DNA of 64,000 nt from Latescibacteria bacterium UBA6620 (GCA_002433075.1 DJHM01000011.1:126732-190731), one strand, 5' to 3'; shown: positions 18,134-27,250, counted from the first letter of the stretch. Notes: generated from the letters alone by a model not told the origin. Made by a program: numbers and translations.

Positions 18134-18880
18134 ATGTCCGAAGAAAAGGAGTTAGAAGGAAAAGTCGTCGTCGTCACCGGCGGAGGACGCGGCATCGGCG
18201 CCGCAATCGCCGGCTCCTGTGCGCGAGAGGGGGCCCGTGTAGGCCTTGTAGCCCGAACCGTCGAGCAGTTGAACACCGTCGCGAAAAACATCGACGATGC
18301 GGGTGCGGACGTGACAGTGATTCCGACGGACGTAACCGATCGTCGGCAGACGGAGGCGATGGCGGAAACCGTCCGGGAATATTTCGGCCGCATCGACACC
18401 CTGTTCAACAACGCCGGTGGGGGGACCGAGCGAAGATCCATCGCCGAAAGCGACCCCGACGAGTGGACGGCCACGGTCGACCTCAACCTAACCAGCGCCT
18501 ACTACGTGACGCACGCCCTGCTGCCTTTGATGATCGAGTCGGGCGGTGGCAAGATCATCAACACAGGTTCAGGGATGGGACACCGCCCCGGCGATAGCGG
18601 ATCCGCCTATCGGGTTGGGAAGGCGGGGATGTGGATGTTTACGCAATGCCTGGCGGAAGAGGTCTGGGAACACGGAATCACGGTCAACGAACTGATCCCG
18701 GGGCCCGTGGCCACGTATCTGACCGAGGGGAGGATGGAAGTAGGAGGACCTCCCCCGTTCGCACCCAGCGAACACGTCAAGGGCCCGGAGGATGTAGTTC
18801 CGCTCGCGATGTGGTTGGCCACGCAACCGTCGACCGGCCCGACCGCCCAGACCTTCAGCCTGACGAGAAGACCGATATAG
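18134..18880 (+). CDS. SDR-family oxidoreductase
   Basis: The 248-residue classical SDR has VVVTGGGRGIGAAIA (about 12-26), NNAGGG (about 94-99), Ser in IINTGSGMG, the YxxxK motif SAYRVGKAGM (Tyr about 158) and NELIPGPVATYL. The C-terminus PSTGPTAQTFSL matches SDRs that act on sugars or sugar acids. Start ATG at 18134, 12 nt after the GGAGG of CTCTGGAGGTCGATATG. It is downstream of the damaged LysO locus on the same strand. The natural substrate cannot be inferred. Confidence 0.88.
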   Translation: MSEEKELEGKVVVVTGGGRGIGAAIAGSCAREGARVGLVARTVEQLNTVAKNIDDAGADVTVIPTDVTDRRQTEAMAETVREYFGRIDTLFNNAGGGTERRSIAESDPDEWTATVDLNLTSAYYVTHALLPLMIESGGGKIINTGSGMGHRPGDSGSAYRVGKAGMWMFTQCLAEEVWEHGITVNELIPGPVATYLTEGRMEVGGPPPFAPSEHVKGPEDVVPLAMWLATQPSTGPTAQTFSLTRRPI

Positions 18881-19006
18881 CGGAACGGGAGAGTGGGAGC
18901 CCAGGTGAGCGGGAGAGGAATGTCTGCCTGATCTCAAAACGAGAGGGCCCGGCACCGCGAAGCGGCCCGAGCCCAATGATCGATTCTCGATGATCCATTT
19001 TCGATG
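18881..19006. repeat. convergent intergenic spacer with TCGAT words
   Basis: Between two convergent genes, positions 18977-19007 carry TGATCGATTCTCGATGATCCATTTTCGATG, a cluster of ATCGAT/TCGATG words like those at 1640-1655, 27222-27250 and 28449-28462. No convincing terminator was found. Confidence 0.35.
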
Positions 19007-19801
19007 TTAATGTCCTTCAAGCGCTTTCCGCATCCCCTCCCCTGCGTCCCGTAGCCATTGGATCCAGACCACGACGTCCGTGCCCACACAGAAGTCACGG
19101 ACGCCCATATCCAGGTACTTCTTCGCCTGGTCCGGTGTGTTGATCTCGCCACGCGGGCGAATCCCCATCGCAAGGCACGTCTCGATCACCTTCTTTTCTG
19201 CGGCCACCACGGCCGGGTCGCTGTAGTCCTGATACTTTCCGATACTGAGTGCATAGTCGCCCGGGCCGAACTGGACCATATCCACTCCCTTTACGGATAG
19301 CATCGCCTCCAGATTCTCGACGGCCGGATCCTTCTCGATCATAATTGCGATCACTGCATCTTCGAGGGCCTGGACGAAATCCTCCGTACCTGCCTCGGCG
19401 CCGAACCGGGCGTAGCGCCGCATATTGACCCCGTGTTGCCCGCCGATTTCCGGCGTTTCCGCGCGAACGGCCCGAACCGCCTCCTCGACATCTTCCGGGG
19501 TCCTCGGATCCGCAAACAGAAGATTCTGGATTCCCGCCCCCATCGCTCGACTCGCGATGTGACCTCGCGGCTCCTGCTCGATCTTGATCATCGCCGAGAA
19601 GTTGTCGAACAGATCCACCGCTCTCCCCAAATTGTCGAACGTGTGCAAGTCATAGGGCGCGTATTCGGACACGTACTCGACGTAGTCGAACAATCCCGAT
19701 TGCCCCACCATCTCGATCATCGATGGCCACGGGCTGTGCACGTGCGTGCCGAGTGTGGGTTTCCCTTCCTTCAGCAGATTTCTCAGATGATTCGGTCGCA
19801 A
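19007..19801 (-). CDS. HpcH/HpaI-type class II aldolase
   Basis: The 264-residue protein belongs to the HpcH/HpaI aldolase / citrate-lyase-beta TIM-barrel family, which reversibly cleaves 2-keto-3-deoxy acids to pyruvate and an aldehyde. Visible markers are the opening GKPTLGTHVHS, the substrate/metal region MIKIEQEPRGHIASR with the Glu-x-Glu-Pro-like pattern, ALEDAVIAIMIEKDPA with the metal-binding Glu, GPGDYALSIG (about 180-189) and GVRDFCVGTD near the end. Start TTG at 19801 with AGGA upstream. It would fit sugar-acid catabolism with the neighbouring SDR and sulfatase, though co-regulation is not shown. Confidence 0.88.
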   Translation of the reverse strand: MRPNHLRNLLKEGKPTLGTHVHSPWPSMIEMVGQSGLFDYVEYVSEYAPYDLHTFDNLGRAVDLFDNFSAMIKIEQEPRGHIASRAMGAGIQNLLFADPRTPEDVEEAVRAVRAETPEIGGQHGVNMRRYARFGAEAGTEDFVQALEDAVIAIMIEKDPAVENLEAMLSVKGVDMVQFGPGDYALSIGKYQDYSDPAVVAAEKKVIETCLAMGIRPRGEINTPDQAKKYLDMGVRDFCVGTDVVVWIQWLRDAGEGMRKALEGH

Positions 19802-19927
19802 TGTTTATCCTTTCTTGTGATCCGAGGACATTCTCCGTGAAGTGCACGTTATATCGGCAGAGTGGGAGGAATGCCCCCACAGCTTTCCTTCGGTGTTCAT
19901 CGGTGTTTATCCGCGGTTTCCGCAGTG
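19802..19927. repeat. intergenic spacer with TTCATCGGTGTT words
   Basis: Positions 19886-19925 read CCTTCGGTGTTCATCGGTGT followed by TTATCCGCGGTTTCC, a doubled CGGTGTT(C/T)AT word. There is no ORF. A CGTTATAT stretch near 19845 may be a -10 element for the minus-strand aldolase. Confidence 0.4.
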
Positions 19928-21274
19928 TCAGCTTCTGGCTTCCTCAGCTGTTACTCGTCGCTGTCCTGCCCTCCGCTGAGGCTCGACACTCACGATGTTA
20001 GGCGCCTCCTCCCCCGCTCCTTCCATCCGTCGAATCAGACGCTCACGCATCACTGCTCTCACTTCGGCGTGTGATTCTAAGTCAACGAGATTGGCCAATT
20101 CGTAAGGATCCGCCTGGAGGTCGTAGAGGTACTGTTCGACATACGTATCCGAACCGACATCTTCTCGCCCTGATTTATCCGGCGCATCGACCCCGTACTT
20201 CCACCGCCCAGTCCGGACCGCGCGACCGACCTGCGCTTCGCTGATCTGAACAAACGCCTCCTCCGGCCAGTCATCCACTTCCCCCCGGATGAGAGGCAAA
20301 ATCGATCGCCCCTGCATCTCGTCCGGCACATCAATGCCCGCAGCGTCGAGCAGGGTCGGTGGCAGATCGATCAGGCTAATCATTTCGGTGAGGGAACCCC
20401 CTGCATTGAACCCGGGGCCCTGGAAAGCGGTGGGAACGTGAACGGAACTTTCGTGACACGATCGCTTGTACTCGCTGTTCCGGGTCTTGAAATGGCACCC
20501 GTGGTCGGAGGTGAACATCACGATCGTATCATCCGCCAGATCCAGGCTCTTCAGTGCATCCAGCACGCGTCCGAGCGCTTCGTCCAGACGCTTTACCATC
20601 CCGTAGTAGCCTCCCAGGTGCTGGTGGGTCGACCCGCCCAGTGCTGCGAGATCGGGTGGGATCCATCCTCCTGCATAGCGTTCCCGGTATCCGTCAGGTG
20701 GAGGATAGTCGTCCAGATGATTCTGGTGGTGGGGCTCGATGTAGGACGCGAAGAGGAAGAACGGTTCTTCCTGATGGGCGTCGATGTACCGAATCACGGC
20801 ATCGGTCTGTGCGTCCACGCGGTAGCCAGGCATCTTCACCGGCTTCCCGTCATTGTCGTACATCACACAGTCGTAGGCGTCTGACGTAAACTCGAGGACG
20901 TTAGATGCCAGCCAGTCTTCGTATCCGCCACGCTGGTCCTCGGGCACGGGCTCCTCATCCGCCAGGTGCCACTTGCCGATATAGCCCGTCCGGTATCCGG
21001 CACCCTTGAAATGGTGGGCCAGTGTGGTGGCGTCCTTCGGAAGTGGGATCCCGTTACGATAACAGCCTATGGCTGTGGCGTAGAACCCCGTCTGCAAACA
21101 GGACCGTGCCGGGCCGCACACCGGCTGGCAGGTAATCGAATTGGCTACGTGCGTCCCACGCTTCGCCATTGCATCGAAATTGGGAGTCAGATCCATCGGG
21201 TTCCCGTGCAATCCCGACGTATCCCATCGCTGCTGGTCCGTGAAGAACACGATCACATTCGGTCGTTCAGCCAT
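19928..21274 (-). CDS. Cys-type sulfatase
   Basis: From the ATG at 21274 (GAAGGAG 7 nt upstream; an in-frame ATG at 21292 has weaker support) this is a 448-residue alkaline-phosphatase-superfamily sulfatase. NVIVFFTDQQRWD gives the first metal-binding Asp. The formylglycine site is CGPAR in ITCQPVCGPARSCLQTG, the C-x-P-x-R signature, so activation by an FGE or anaerobic maturase is required; none is in the window. TGYIGKWHL and MFTSDHGCHFKT supply further active-site residues. No signal peptide is visible, unusual for a polysaccharide sulfatase and suggesting a cytoplasmic or small-molecule sulfate-ester role. It is followed by the HpcH aldolase. Confidence 0.93.
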   Translation of the reverse strand: MAERPNVIVFFTDQQRWDTSGLHGNPMDLTPNFDAMAKRGTHVANSITCQPVCGPARSCLQTGFYATAIGCYRNGIPLPKDATTLAHHFKGAGYRTGYIGKWHLADEEPVPEDQRGGYEDWLASNVLEFTSDAYDCVMYDNDGKPVKMPGYRVDAQTDAVIRYIDAHQEEPFFLFASYIEPHHQNHLDDYPPPDGYRERYAGGWIPPDLAALGGSTHQHLGGYYGMVKRLDEALGRVLDALKSLDLADDTIVMFTSDHGCHFKTRNSEYKRSCHESSVHVPTAFQGPGFNAGGSLTEMISLIDLPPTLLDAAGIDVPDEMQGRSILPLIRGEVDDWPEEAFVQISEAQVGRAVRTGRWKYGVDAPDKSGREDVGSDTYVEQYLYDLQADPYELANLVDLESHAEVRAVMRERLIRRMEGAGEEAPNIVSVEPQRRAGQRRVTAEEARS

Positions 21275-21468
21275 TGCCTTCTCCTTCTTCATCGAGGTTC
21301 CGAATCTACAATATAGGGCTCACACGAAAGCCTGCCCACTCAGTCGAGTGCGAGCCCAAAGTCAGATGGATCGGACGGTTTAGGTCTCCTCCGCGCCTTC
21401 CACTGGACCCTTGCGGCACGCTGAGGTATCTTTTCTCGTCACGTCCACTCAACGAAAGCAGAACCGTT

Positions 21469-22749
21469 ATGTCGTCTGTCATCGAAGGCAATGCAGCCCA
21501 TCTCGAACTCGCCGATCGCTATCTGCCCGGCGCCAGCCTTGGAATGTTTCAGCTCCCCCACGAAAGCCGGTTCGTCATTGCGCGTGGCAAGGGAAGTCGC
21601 GTGTGGGACTCCGACGGCAAAGAATATATCGACTTCGTGATGGGCTCTGGCCCGATGGTACTCGGCCACGCCCCGGACAGCGTCGTCGAAGCGGTCCAGA
21701 ATCAGGTTGCCCTCGGATCGACCTTCTACGGCCTGAATGAGCCCGTCGTTCGCCTCGCTCACGAGATCTGCGAAGCATCGCCCTGCGGGGAAATGGCTCG
21801 TTTCACCTGCTCCGGCACGGACGCTACCTTTTCCGCAATTCGGCTCGCACGCGCCTATACCGGGAGGGAAAGAGTCCTCAAGTTCGACGGTGGCTGGCAC
21901 GGAGGACACGACTACGCCCAGCAGGATATGGCCGACGACGGGCAGACCAGCCGTCCTCTGTCCGACGGGATCCCTAAGGGGGCAACCGACACCGTGCTCG
22001 TCAGCCCTTTCAACGACGCGGCCGCGGCCACCGATCTGATCGGACGCTATGCGACGGAGCTGGCAGCGGTCATTGTGGAACCCCTTCAGCGCGCGATTAA
22101 ACCCGAGCCCGGATTCCTGGAAGCTCTTCGTGAGGTTACGGACAAGCACGGGATCGTTCTCATCTTCGACGAGGTCGTCACCGGGTTTCGCCTGGCCTGG
22201 GGGGGTGCCCAGGAACACTACGGCGTCACTGCGGACGTGGCGGTCTACGGAAAGACGATCAGCGGAGGATATCCCCTCGCGGCGGTCTGCGGGAAAAAGG
22301 AAGTGATCGACTGTGCGGATCCTGGCCGAAAGGGTAAGGGACCCTACGTCTTCATCAGCGGGACTTTCAACGGAAACCCCATCAGTGCCACGGCAGGACT
22401 GGCTACGATCGACGCGCTCCATCAGCCAGGTGTTTACGAGAGGCTGTTCGAGGTCACCGACCGTCTCGCCACCGGCTTCGACAAAGCTGCAGCCGAACGA
22501 GGGATCCCGTTTCAGATCATCGGGGACGGACCTGTCCTGCAACCGTTCTTCTTCACCGACCCGATCCGCAATCACGCCGATTCGCAGAGAGGCGACCGCA
22601 CGCGGATCACACAGTTTGGCGACTCGATGATCGAACAAGGCATCTTTATCAATCCGAGTGGGAAAATCTACCTGTCTCTCGCTCACACCGACGAGGATAT
22701 CGACCGAGCGATCGATGTGGCAGGAAACGCGTTCGACCAGATGAACTAA
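21469..22749 (+). CDS. class III aminotransferase (glutamate-1-semialdehyde aminomutase-like)
   Basis: This 426-residue PLP enzyme of the fold-type I class III group has SRVWDSDGKEYIDFVMGSGP at the N-terminus, FTCSGTDATFSAIRLARA for phosphate binding, the FDEVVTGFR motif (Asp stacking on the pyridine ring), the PLP lysine in YGKTISGGYPLAA and GTFNGNP. Layout matches HemL-like enzymes, but the N-terminus and substrate loops differ from true HemL, so another amino or keto substrate is likely. The ATG at 21469 is chosen over an upstream in-frame extension because homology starts there. The next gene begins 17 nt downstream. Confidence 0.9.
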   Translation: MSSVIEGNAAHLELADRYLPGASLGMFQLPHESRFVIARGKGSRVWDSDGKEYIDFVMGSGPMVLGHAPDSVVEAVQNQVALGSTFYGLNEPVVRLAHEICEASPCGEMARFTCSGTDATFSAIRLARAYTGRERVLKFDGGWHGGHDYAQQDMADDGQTSRPLSDGIPKGATDTVLVSPFNDAAAATDLIGRYATELAAVIVEPLQRAIKPEPGFLEALREVTDKHGIVLIFDEVVTGFRLAWGGAQEHYGVTADVAVYGKTISGGYPLAAVCGKKEVIDCADPGRKGKGPYVFISGTFNGNPISATAGLATIDALHQPGVYERLFEVTDRLATGFDKAAAERGIPFQIIGDGPVLQPFFFTDPIRNHADSQRGDRTRITQFGDSMIEQGIFINPSGKIYLSLAHTDEDIDRAIDVAGNAFDQMN

Positions 22750-22766
22750 AACGTTTGGAGGATGCG

Positions 22767-23453
22767 ATGGGGATTGTGACGATATCGAGGCAATACGGGT
22801 CCGACGGGCGCACCGTCGGTCTGCGAACTTCGAAACGCTTGGGCTATCGCTATGTGAATAAGGAGATCCTCTCCGAGGTCGCGCAAAAGGCGAACGTGCC
22901 CGTGAACGAAGTCGAGCGGTTCGACGAGCAACCTGAATCGGCCGCCGTCCGCGTGCTCCGAAAATTTCTCGCCCCAAGCTATACGACGGTGGGTCCCGAG
23001 CTTGCCGAACACGACTGGTGGACGGCCACCACCCTTGCCGGAGCAACCCCCTCGACTCACGAAAGTCTGTCCCTGGACGAGGATGTGTTCGTGCAGCTGA
23101 CCCGTGGGGTCATCAACCAGATTGCCGAGCAGGGCAATCTCATTCTCCTCGGACGGGGTTGCCAGGCTCTCCTCGCGGGCCGGGCGGACGTGCTTCACGT
23201 GCGCGTGGTCGCACCTTTCGACTATCGGGTCGCTGTGGCGGTCCGGCGGGATGGTCTGGATCCGGATGCGGCCGCGGCGGAGGTCCGTCAGATGGATCAG
23301 CTCCGACAAAACTACTTGAAGCGCCACTACAACGTCGACTGGAATCGAGCCGATCAGTATCACCTCGTCGTAAACACGGCCTGGATGGGAATCGAGGGTG
23401 CTTCAGCCCTGATCGAATCGGCCGCCCGGGCCCTCCCTTTCCACGAGGAATAA
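22767..23453 (+). CDS. cytidylate kinase-like family protein
   Basis: The ATG at 22767 has GGAGG 5 nt upstream, which decides it over an in-frame TTG at 22755. The 228-residue product begins MGIVTISRQYGSDGRTVG, the start and modified P-loop of the cytidylate-kinase-like family (SRxYGSxG). It continues with ILLGRGCQALLAG, VRVVAPFDYRVAVAVRR and a YLKRHYNVDWNRADQYHLVVNT tail. Members lack the classical Walker A GKS/T and are of unknown substrate. It may be in an operon with the aminotransferase. Confidence 0.85.
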   Translation: MGIVTISRQYGSDGRTVGLRTSKRLGYRYVNKEILSEVAQKANVPVNEVERFDEQPESAAVRVLRKFLAPSYTTVGPELAEHDWWTATTLAGATPSTHESLSLDEDVFVQLTRGVINQIAEQGNLILLGRGCQALLAGRADVLHVRVVAPFDYRVAVAVRRDGLDPDAAAAEVRQMDQLRQNYLKRHYNVDWNRADQYHLVVNTAWMGIEGASALIESAARALPFHEE

Positions 23454-23543
23454 GTGCTCAACCTGCACGGAAATCGTCCGATATCTACAAAAGGACGCCC
23501 AATCCGTGCGTCCGGACCCGAATTCCGACAGGGAGCACTTGCC

Positions 23544-23753
23544 GTGAACCCTCTCACACCCCTCTTCTCAGGACATACCGGATACGGGTCCACGAGTCTC
23601 GATCTTCTCGACCGAACCACTGCTTTGATCGAAGAAGTGGTGGCCTTCAGGCCAGAGGTCCGGGATTTCAGCGCGCCTCAGATGTCTCTGGCGTCCTCGC
23701 TGAACGCCGTTCCCCTCGCCGATCTCCGTCCCGTCATCGATATTCAGGCCTGA
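23544..23753 (+). CDS. hypothetical small protein (69 aa)
   Basis: A GTG at 23544 preceded by GGGAGCA gives a 69-residue product with GHTGYGSTSLDLLDRTTALI in its first half. The frame is open from 23454 (GTG immediately after the kinase stop), which would give 99 residues but without a Shine-Dalgarno site. It is followed directly by a strong terminator, consistent with being the last gene of the 21469 operon. Family not recognised; no membrane segment or known motif. Confidence 0.4.
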   Translation: MNPLTPLFSGHTGYGSTSLDLLDRTTALIEEVVAFRPEVRDFSAPQMSLASSLNAVPLADLRPVIDIQA

Positions 23754-23771
23754 AATACCTCGAAAACGAAT

Positions 23772-23805
23772 AAAAAAGGCTCTCATTCCAGGAACGAGAG
23801 CCTTT
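23772..23805 (+). terminator. intrinsic terminator after the aminotransferase operon
   Basis: AAAAAAGGCTCTC and GAGAGCCTTTC flank a short loop, giving a 7-bp GC-rich core extended by TTCC/GGAA pairing, with A-rich and T-rich flanks on opposite sides. It can act in both directions between the plus-strand gene ending at 23753 and the minus-strand small gene ending at 23844. Confidence 0.75.
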
Positions 23806-23843
23806 CGTCATTGCAGGGATGTGCGGGGCGAGCTAGACTGGGT

Positions 23844-24011
23844 CTAGGCTTGGACATCCACGTGATGCGCGTCCACGTGTGGCGTGTCGGCAAGTTGCGT
23901 CGTCGGTGCATCGACCCCGTTTGAACTCTGAACGGGGGTTGTCATTTGCTGTACGGATCTGACGATCAGATCGACCGTCAGGTTCGTAATCCCCTGAACG
24001 GATGCCGACAT
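23844..24011 (-). CDS. short hypothetical protein (55 aa)
   Basis: The ATG at 24011 is preceded by AGAGGAGGTGATAACG, a near-perfect anti-Shine-Dalgarno match (AGGAGGTGAT) at 5 nt spacing, so translation is likely despite the size. The product starts MSASVQGITNLTVDLIVRSV, an amphipathic segment. The C-terminal half is rich in Pro, Thr, His and Asp and ends HVDAHHVDVQA. The longer frame on this strand (24081-23833) is in another register and has no start signal. Function unknown; the His/Asp tail could bind metal, which is speculation. Confidence 0.6.
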   Translation of the reverse strand: MSASVQGITNLTVDLIVRSVQQMTTPVQSSNGVDAPTTQLADTPHVDAHHVDVQA

Positions 24012-24128
24012 CGTTATCACCTCCTCTAACGCACATCCCTCTACTTGGCCTTAGTATTACTTTCGGCATCCCATTCCTCAATCTTGACCCGCCCGTATGA
24101 AGTCCAACTTGAAGGAAGGACCAATTCG

Positions 24129-25256
24129 ATGAACGTGGGAATCATCGGGGTCGGTTTACTGGGCTCAAAACACGCAAAAGTTATTTCAAAACAACGGGAT
24201 ACACAATTGACGGGTGTGGCTGATTCCCGTGCGGGGACCGCAGAGAAAATCGCCGCTGAGGAGGGCTGCAGAGCGTATTCGGACTACCGGGCGTTGTTGC
24301 GCTCAGAGCCTCTCGATTGCGTCATCGTCGCGACACCCGACCCTTTCCACCGGGACCCCGTCATCGACGCGGCTCGGGCAGGAATCTCGACGATCATCAC
24401 TGAAAAGCCGCTCGCCACAACGCCAGCCGACGCCAAGAAGATGCAGAACGCCGTGCTGAAAGCTGGTTCTTCCCTCTACATCCTGTTCCCCAACCGGTTC
24501 GATCCCCTGGATCGGGTCACCCGCTACGCGTTCGCCCACGATCTGATCGGTGCCCCGGTTCACGGAGATGTCAGACTGGATGACAGCATCACCGTACCCA
24601 AACAGCTGTGGGGGCGCCGGAGCCGAAAATGGTCCGCAGGCTCGTCAACCGCCCATTTCCTGCTCAGTCACGTCGTCGACCTGCTACGATGGTACTTCCA
24701 ACCGGCCGAGATCGTCGAGGTGTTCGCAGTTTCCCAGAACGCGGTCCTGGGGTTCACACCCGACCTCTACGATGCTTTTCTAACGTTCGATTCAGGTCTG
24801 ACGGTTCGGGTCAAGGCAGAGTGGATCCGCCATATCGAAGCACTCGTGGAGTTCGAGCTCACCTTCTCGGGCGAGAGGGGAGGCATCGTCTATCGGAAGC
24901 ATCCGGCCTTCGCATCCAGACGCGGCCTCCGGCTCGATGTGGACGGGGCGTCCCAGACCGCATTAACCCGCCACCTGAAGAGGTTGGGTGGGCAGGGCAT
25001 TCACGGCCGGGTTGTCCTCGATCCCGATGGGCGATCTCCAGGCGCAATCGAATTCCGAACGGAGGAGAACCCCCAGGATGAGTCGGTCGCCCTCGCGCAC
25101 TACCTGAGGACGATTGCCGAAAAAAGAATTAACGTGGCGATCGAGGGATTCGGCCCTCTTCCTGGGCTGGATGACGCGATGCGCCAGATTGAGGTCGTGG
25201 CGGCCATCATCCGATCCGCCGAAAAAGGGCGCGTCGTCCCTGTTCGCCAGAGCTGA
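24129..25256 (+). CDS. Gfo/Idh/MocA family oxidoreductase
   Basis: The 375-residue protein starts MNVGIIGVGLLGSKHAKVIS, a Rossmann GxGxxG-type NAD(P) motif, and carries the family's EKPLATTPADAKKMQ segment (Glu-Lys-Pro at about 95-97). A GGxxD-like catalytic region is replaced here by AHFLLSHVVDLLRWYF, with His and Asp four residues apart. This suggests the sugar-dehydrogenase fold, but the substrate is unknown. The ATG at 24129 follows GAAGGAAGGACC. It stands alone between a small divergent gene and a convergent aminotransferase. Confidence 0.88.
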   Translation: MNVGIIGVGLLGSKHAKVISKQRDTQLTGVADSRAGTAEKIAAEEGCRAYSDYRALLRSEPLDCVIVATPDPFHRDPVIDAARAGISTIITEKPLATTPADAKKMQNAVLKAGSSLYILFPNRFDPLDRVTRYAFAHDLIGAPVHGDVRLDDSITVPKQLWGRRSRKWSAGSSTAHFLLSHVVDLLRWYFQPAEIVEVFAVSQNAVLGFTPDLYDAFLTFDSGLTVRVKAEWIRHIEALVEFELTFSGERGGIVYRKHPAFASRRGLRLDVDGASQTALTRHLKRLGGQGIHGRVVLDPDGRSPGAIEFRTEENPQDESVALAHYLRTIAEKRINVAIEGFGPLPGLDDAMRQIEVVAAIIRSAEKGRVVPVRQS

Positions 25257-25346
25257 AGGACTGGGAAACAACGCGCGAGACGTTCCCAGCCCCGCAACGG
25301 AACCGGTCCGGGTCTCCAGAACCAACCAGCTTCTTGTTGATCCTTC

Positions 25347-26579
25347 CTACGACATCGCGCGTGCGACTTTGTTAATCGCCGCGCCGATGTCCTGAATGTC
25401 CTCTTCGCTCATATGCTCATGAATGCCGTGGACCGCCACGGTCGACAGGCCTTTGACCGCGTTCGGTACGAGCTCGGGGCCGTAGGTGTACTCCTTGCTA
25501 GTCACGCCGCACGTGAACGGGCATCCGCTCGCCCCGTAAGTGTGTTTCTCGGTCAGGAACGAGCCGCGCATATAGATCGGATCCTTGATGTAGTGCGCAC
25601 GCATCGAGGCACCTTCAGCGCTCACAGCCTCGCAGAATTTTTCCGGGTCGTGACCGGTCACGTGGAAGATGTAGTTCCACCACGAGGTCTCTCGGTCGTC
25701 CTGGGTCGCCACGATCGTGATTCCGGGCGCATCGGCGATCAGGCCATTCAACATCGCGCCTAACTCTACACGACGCTCGACCACACCCCGAACCTTCTCC
25801 AATTGTGCGAGACCGACCGCGCCCTGCATCTCCGTCATCCGATAATTCGGAGCGAGGAAGGCGTGATCGCGATCGCCCATATACTTGTAGTCCCATCCCT
25901 TGTCTGCGAACAGCATCAGCAGGCGGTGCGTTTCCTTGTTGTTGGTAATCGTCATCCCGCCGTCTCCAGTCGTCATATGCTTCGACCCCTGGAAACTGAA
26001 GCACGCCATATCCCCGTACGAGCCGGCGTAACGGTCCATGTATTTCGTTGCGTGGGTCTGGCTGCAGTCCTCAATCAGGATGACGTTGTGCTTCTTCGCA
26101 ATCTCCACGACCTCGTCGATATTGCACGGTCGACCGAACAAATGAACCAGGATGATGGCTCGAGTCCGGTCCGTGATGTTCTCCTCGATCGACTCGGGAA
26201 GCATATTGAGCGTTAAAGGGTCCACGTCGGCGAACACCGGTACCGCCTGCTGCATCAGAATGGGCATTACGCTTCCCGGATCCGTGATCGGGGCCGTAAT
26301 GATCTCGTCACCGGGATTGGGGTTCACCGCTCCGATGGCGATATGGATTGCCGATGTTCCGCTCGTCGACGCCTGTCCGTAGTCCACACCGTAAAAACCG
26401 GCGAACTCCTGCTCGAGCTTCTTCACGAACGTCCCGCTCTTTCCGAACAGGTTCTGACTCCGAACGGCCTCCAGCAAAAGCTCCTCTTCTGTTTGATCAA
26501 ACGGCGCACGTCCCGGAAAAGGTTCCGTGCGGACAGGATCTCCGCCGTCGATCGCGAGTGCTTCGGTTGTGGTCGTCAT
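25347..26579 (-). CDS. DegT/DnrJ/EryC1/StrS-type sugar aminotransferase
   Basis: The 410-residue fold-type I PLP enzyme has TSGTSAIHIAIGAVNPNPGD at the N-terminal PLP-phosphate site, LIEDCSQTHATKY (Asp for the pyridine nitrogen) and the Schiff-base Lys in CFSFQGSKHMTTGDGGM, then NYRMTEMQGAVGLAQL. This matches dTDP-sugar/UDP-sugar aminotransferases such as those for AHBA, perosamine and inosamine. It is the promoter-distal gene of a minus-strand set (28466-29455, 27263-28435, 26667-27197), so the amino-sugar or cyclitol may be the substrate or product of that set. Confidence 0.92.
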   Translation of the reverse strand: MTTTTEALAIDGGDPVRTEPFPGRAPFDQTEEELLLEAVRSQNLFGKSGTFVKKLEQEFAGFYGVDYGQASTSGTSAIHIAIGAVNPNPGDEIITAPITDPGSVMPILMQQAVPVFADVDPLTLNMLPESIEENITDRTRAIILVHLFGRPCNIDEVVEIAKKHNVILIEDCSQTHATKYMDRYAGSYGDMACFSFQGSKHMTTGDGGMTITNNKETHRLLMLFADKGWDYKYMGDRDHAFLAPNYRMTEMQGAVGLAQLEKVRGVVERRVELGAMLNGLIADAPGITIVATQDDRETSWWNYIFHVTGHDPEKFCEAVSAEGASMRAHYIKDPIYMRGSFLTEKHTYGASGCPFTCGVTSKEYTYGPELVPNAVKGLSTVAVHGIHEHMSEEDIQDIGAAINKVARAMS

Positions 26580-26666
26580 AAGGTCCTCGGTCTACTGGCG
26601 TGAATCTTCTCTCGGGTAGGTTGCTTCTGCGAAGCATCCTGCGAAAGGCTCGTCAGGAAACGCTCT

Positions 26667-27197
26667 TCACACAATCTGTAAAACCATCTCGTATCGGTCA
26701 CGGTCTTCCGGAAACGGCAGCACGACGCCCAACCGTGCATTCTCGATCGTGCCTTCGCCCCCTCCCCCGACCGGCCACTCGATCCGACAGCCGGCAGGTA
26801 GAAGCAGCCGCCAACGATGATGCTCGACCACACCGACCTGCCCCGGGACCGTCCACGAAAAGGGCTGTTCGCCAAGAGGAATGGCATCGCCCGTCGACAG
26901 CCTGACCAACTGGCCCACGTGGGGGAACAACGGCAAGCACCCGTCAACCGGTCGACCCACCTTAGATTCGACCTCGTAGACAATCCCCAGCTCGGCGTCC
27001 GTCCGTGCGATCAGGCGAACCGCACACTCACCATAGACAACGCAGATCGTCTTTTGAACGGTGCCGGAAAGGGTCTGTGATGATTCCGTGCTCTGAAAAA
27101 GCGCGACCTTGTCGTCGACGATCCTCCCAACAACCTCGTGTCGGACATCGAGTCGCTTGCCGTCTTCTGAGGCAAAGATCCAGGGCCCGGATGCCAT
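26667..27197 (-). CDS. hypothetical protein (176 aa)
   Basis: The frame is open from an ATG at 27197 to a stop at 26667. The protein is beta-rich with no signal peptide, membrane segment or recognised motif. Notable stretches are WRLLLPAGCRIEWPV and a C-terminal YEMVLQIV. Codon use matches the neighbours and the strand has no competing real gene, so I take it as coding. It sits between the mutarotase-like gene (upstream) and the DegT aminotransferase (downstream) and probably belongs to the same transcript. Confidence 0.55.
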   Translation of the reverse strand: MASGPWIFASEDGKRLDVRHEVVGRIVDDKVALFQSTESSQTLSGTVQKTICVVYGECAVRLIARTDAELGIVYEVESKVGRPVDGCLPLFPHVGQLVRLSTGDAIPLGEQPFSWTVPGQVGVVEHHRWRLLLPAGCRIEWPVGGGGEGTIENARLGVVLPFPEDRDRYEMVLQIV

Positions 27198-27221
27198 CGC
27201 TCAGCGAGGCCCGGCGGAAAT

Positions 27222-27250
27222 GATCGATAATCGATAATCGATAATCGATG
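27222..27250. repeat. tandem 7-nt repeat (ATAATCG)
   Basis: Four copies of a 7-nt ATAATCG unit, GATCGATAATCGATAATCG and onward, fill the gap between two minus-strand genes. It is too short for a CRISPR or VNTR of known type. It resembles the TCGAT-rich spacers at 1640-1655, 18977-19007 and 28449-28462. Confidence 0.7.

Noticed and set aside
21439..23046. 535-codon minus-strand open frame opposite the class III aminotransferase and kinase genes
   Set aside because: Antisense to two genes with clear motifs and ribosome-binding sites; its own translation has no family features.
27222..27250. Possible CRISPR repeat
   Set aside because: The unit is only 7 nt and has no spacers.
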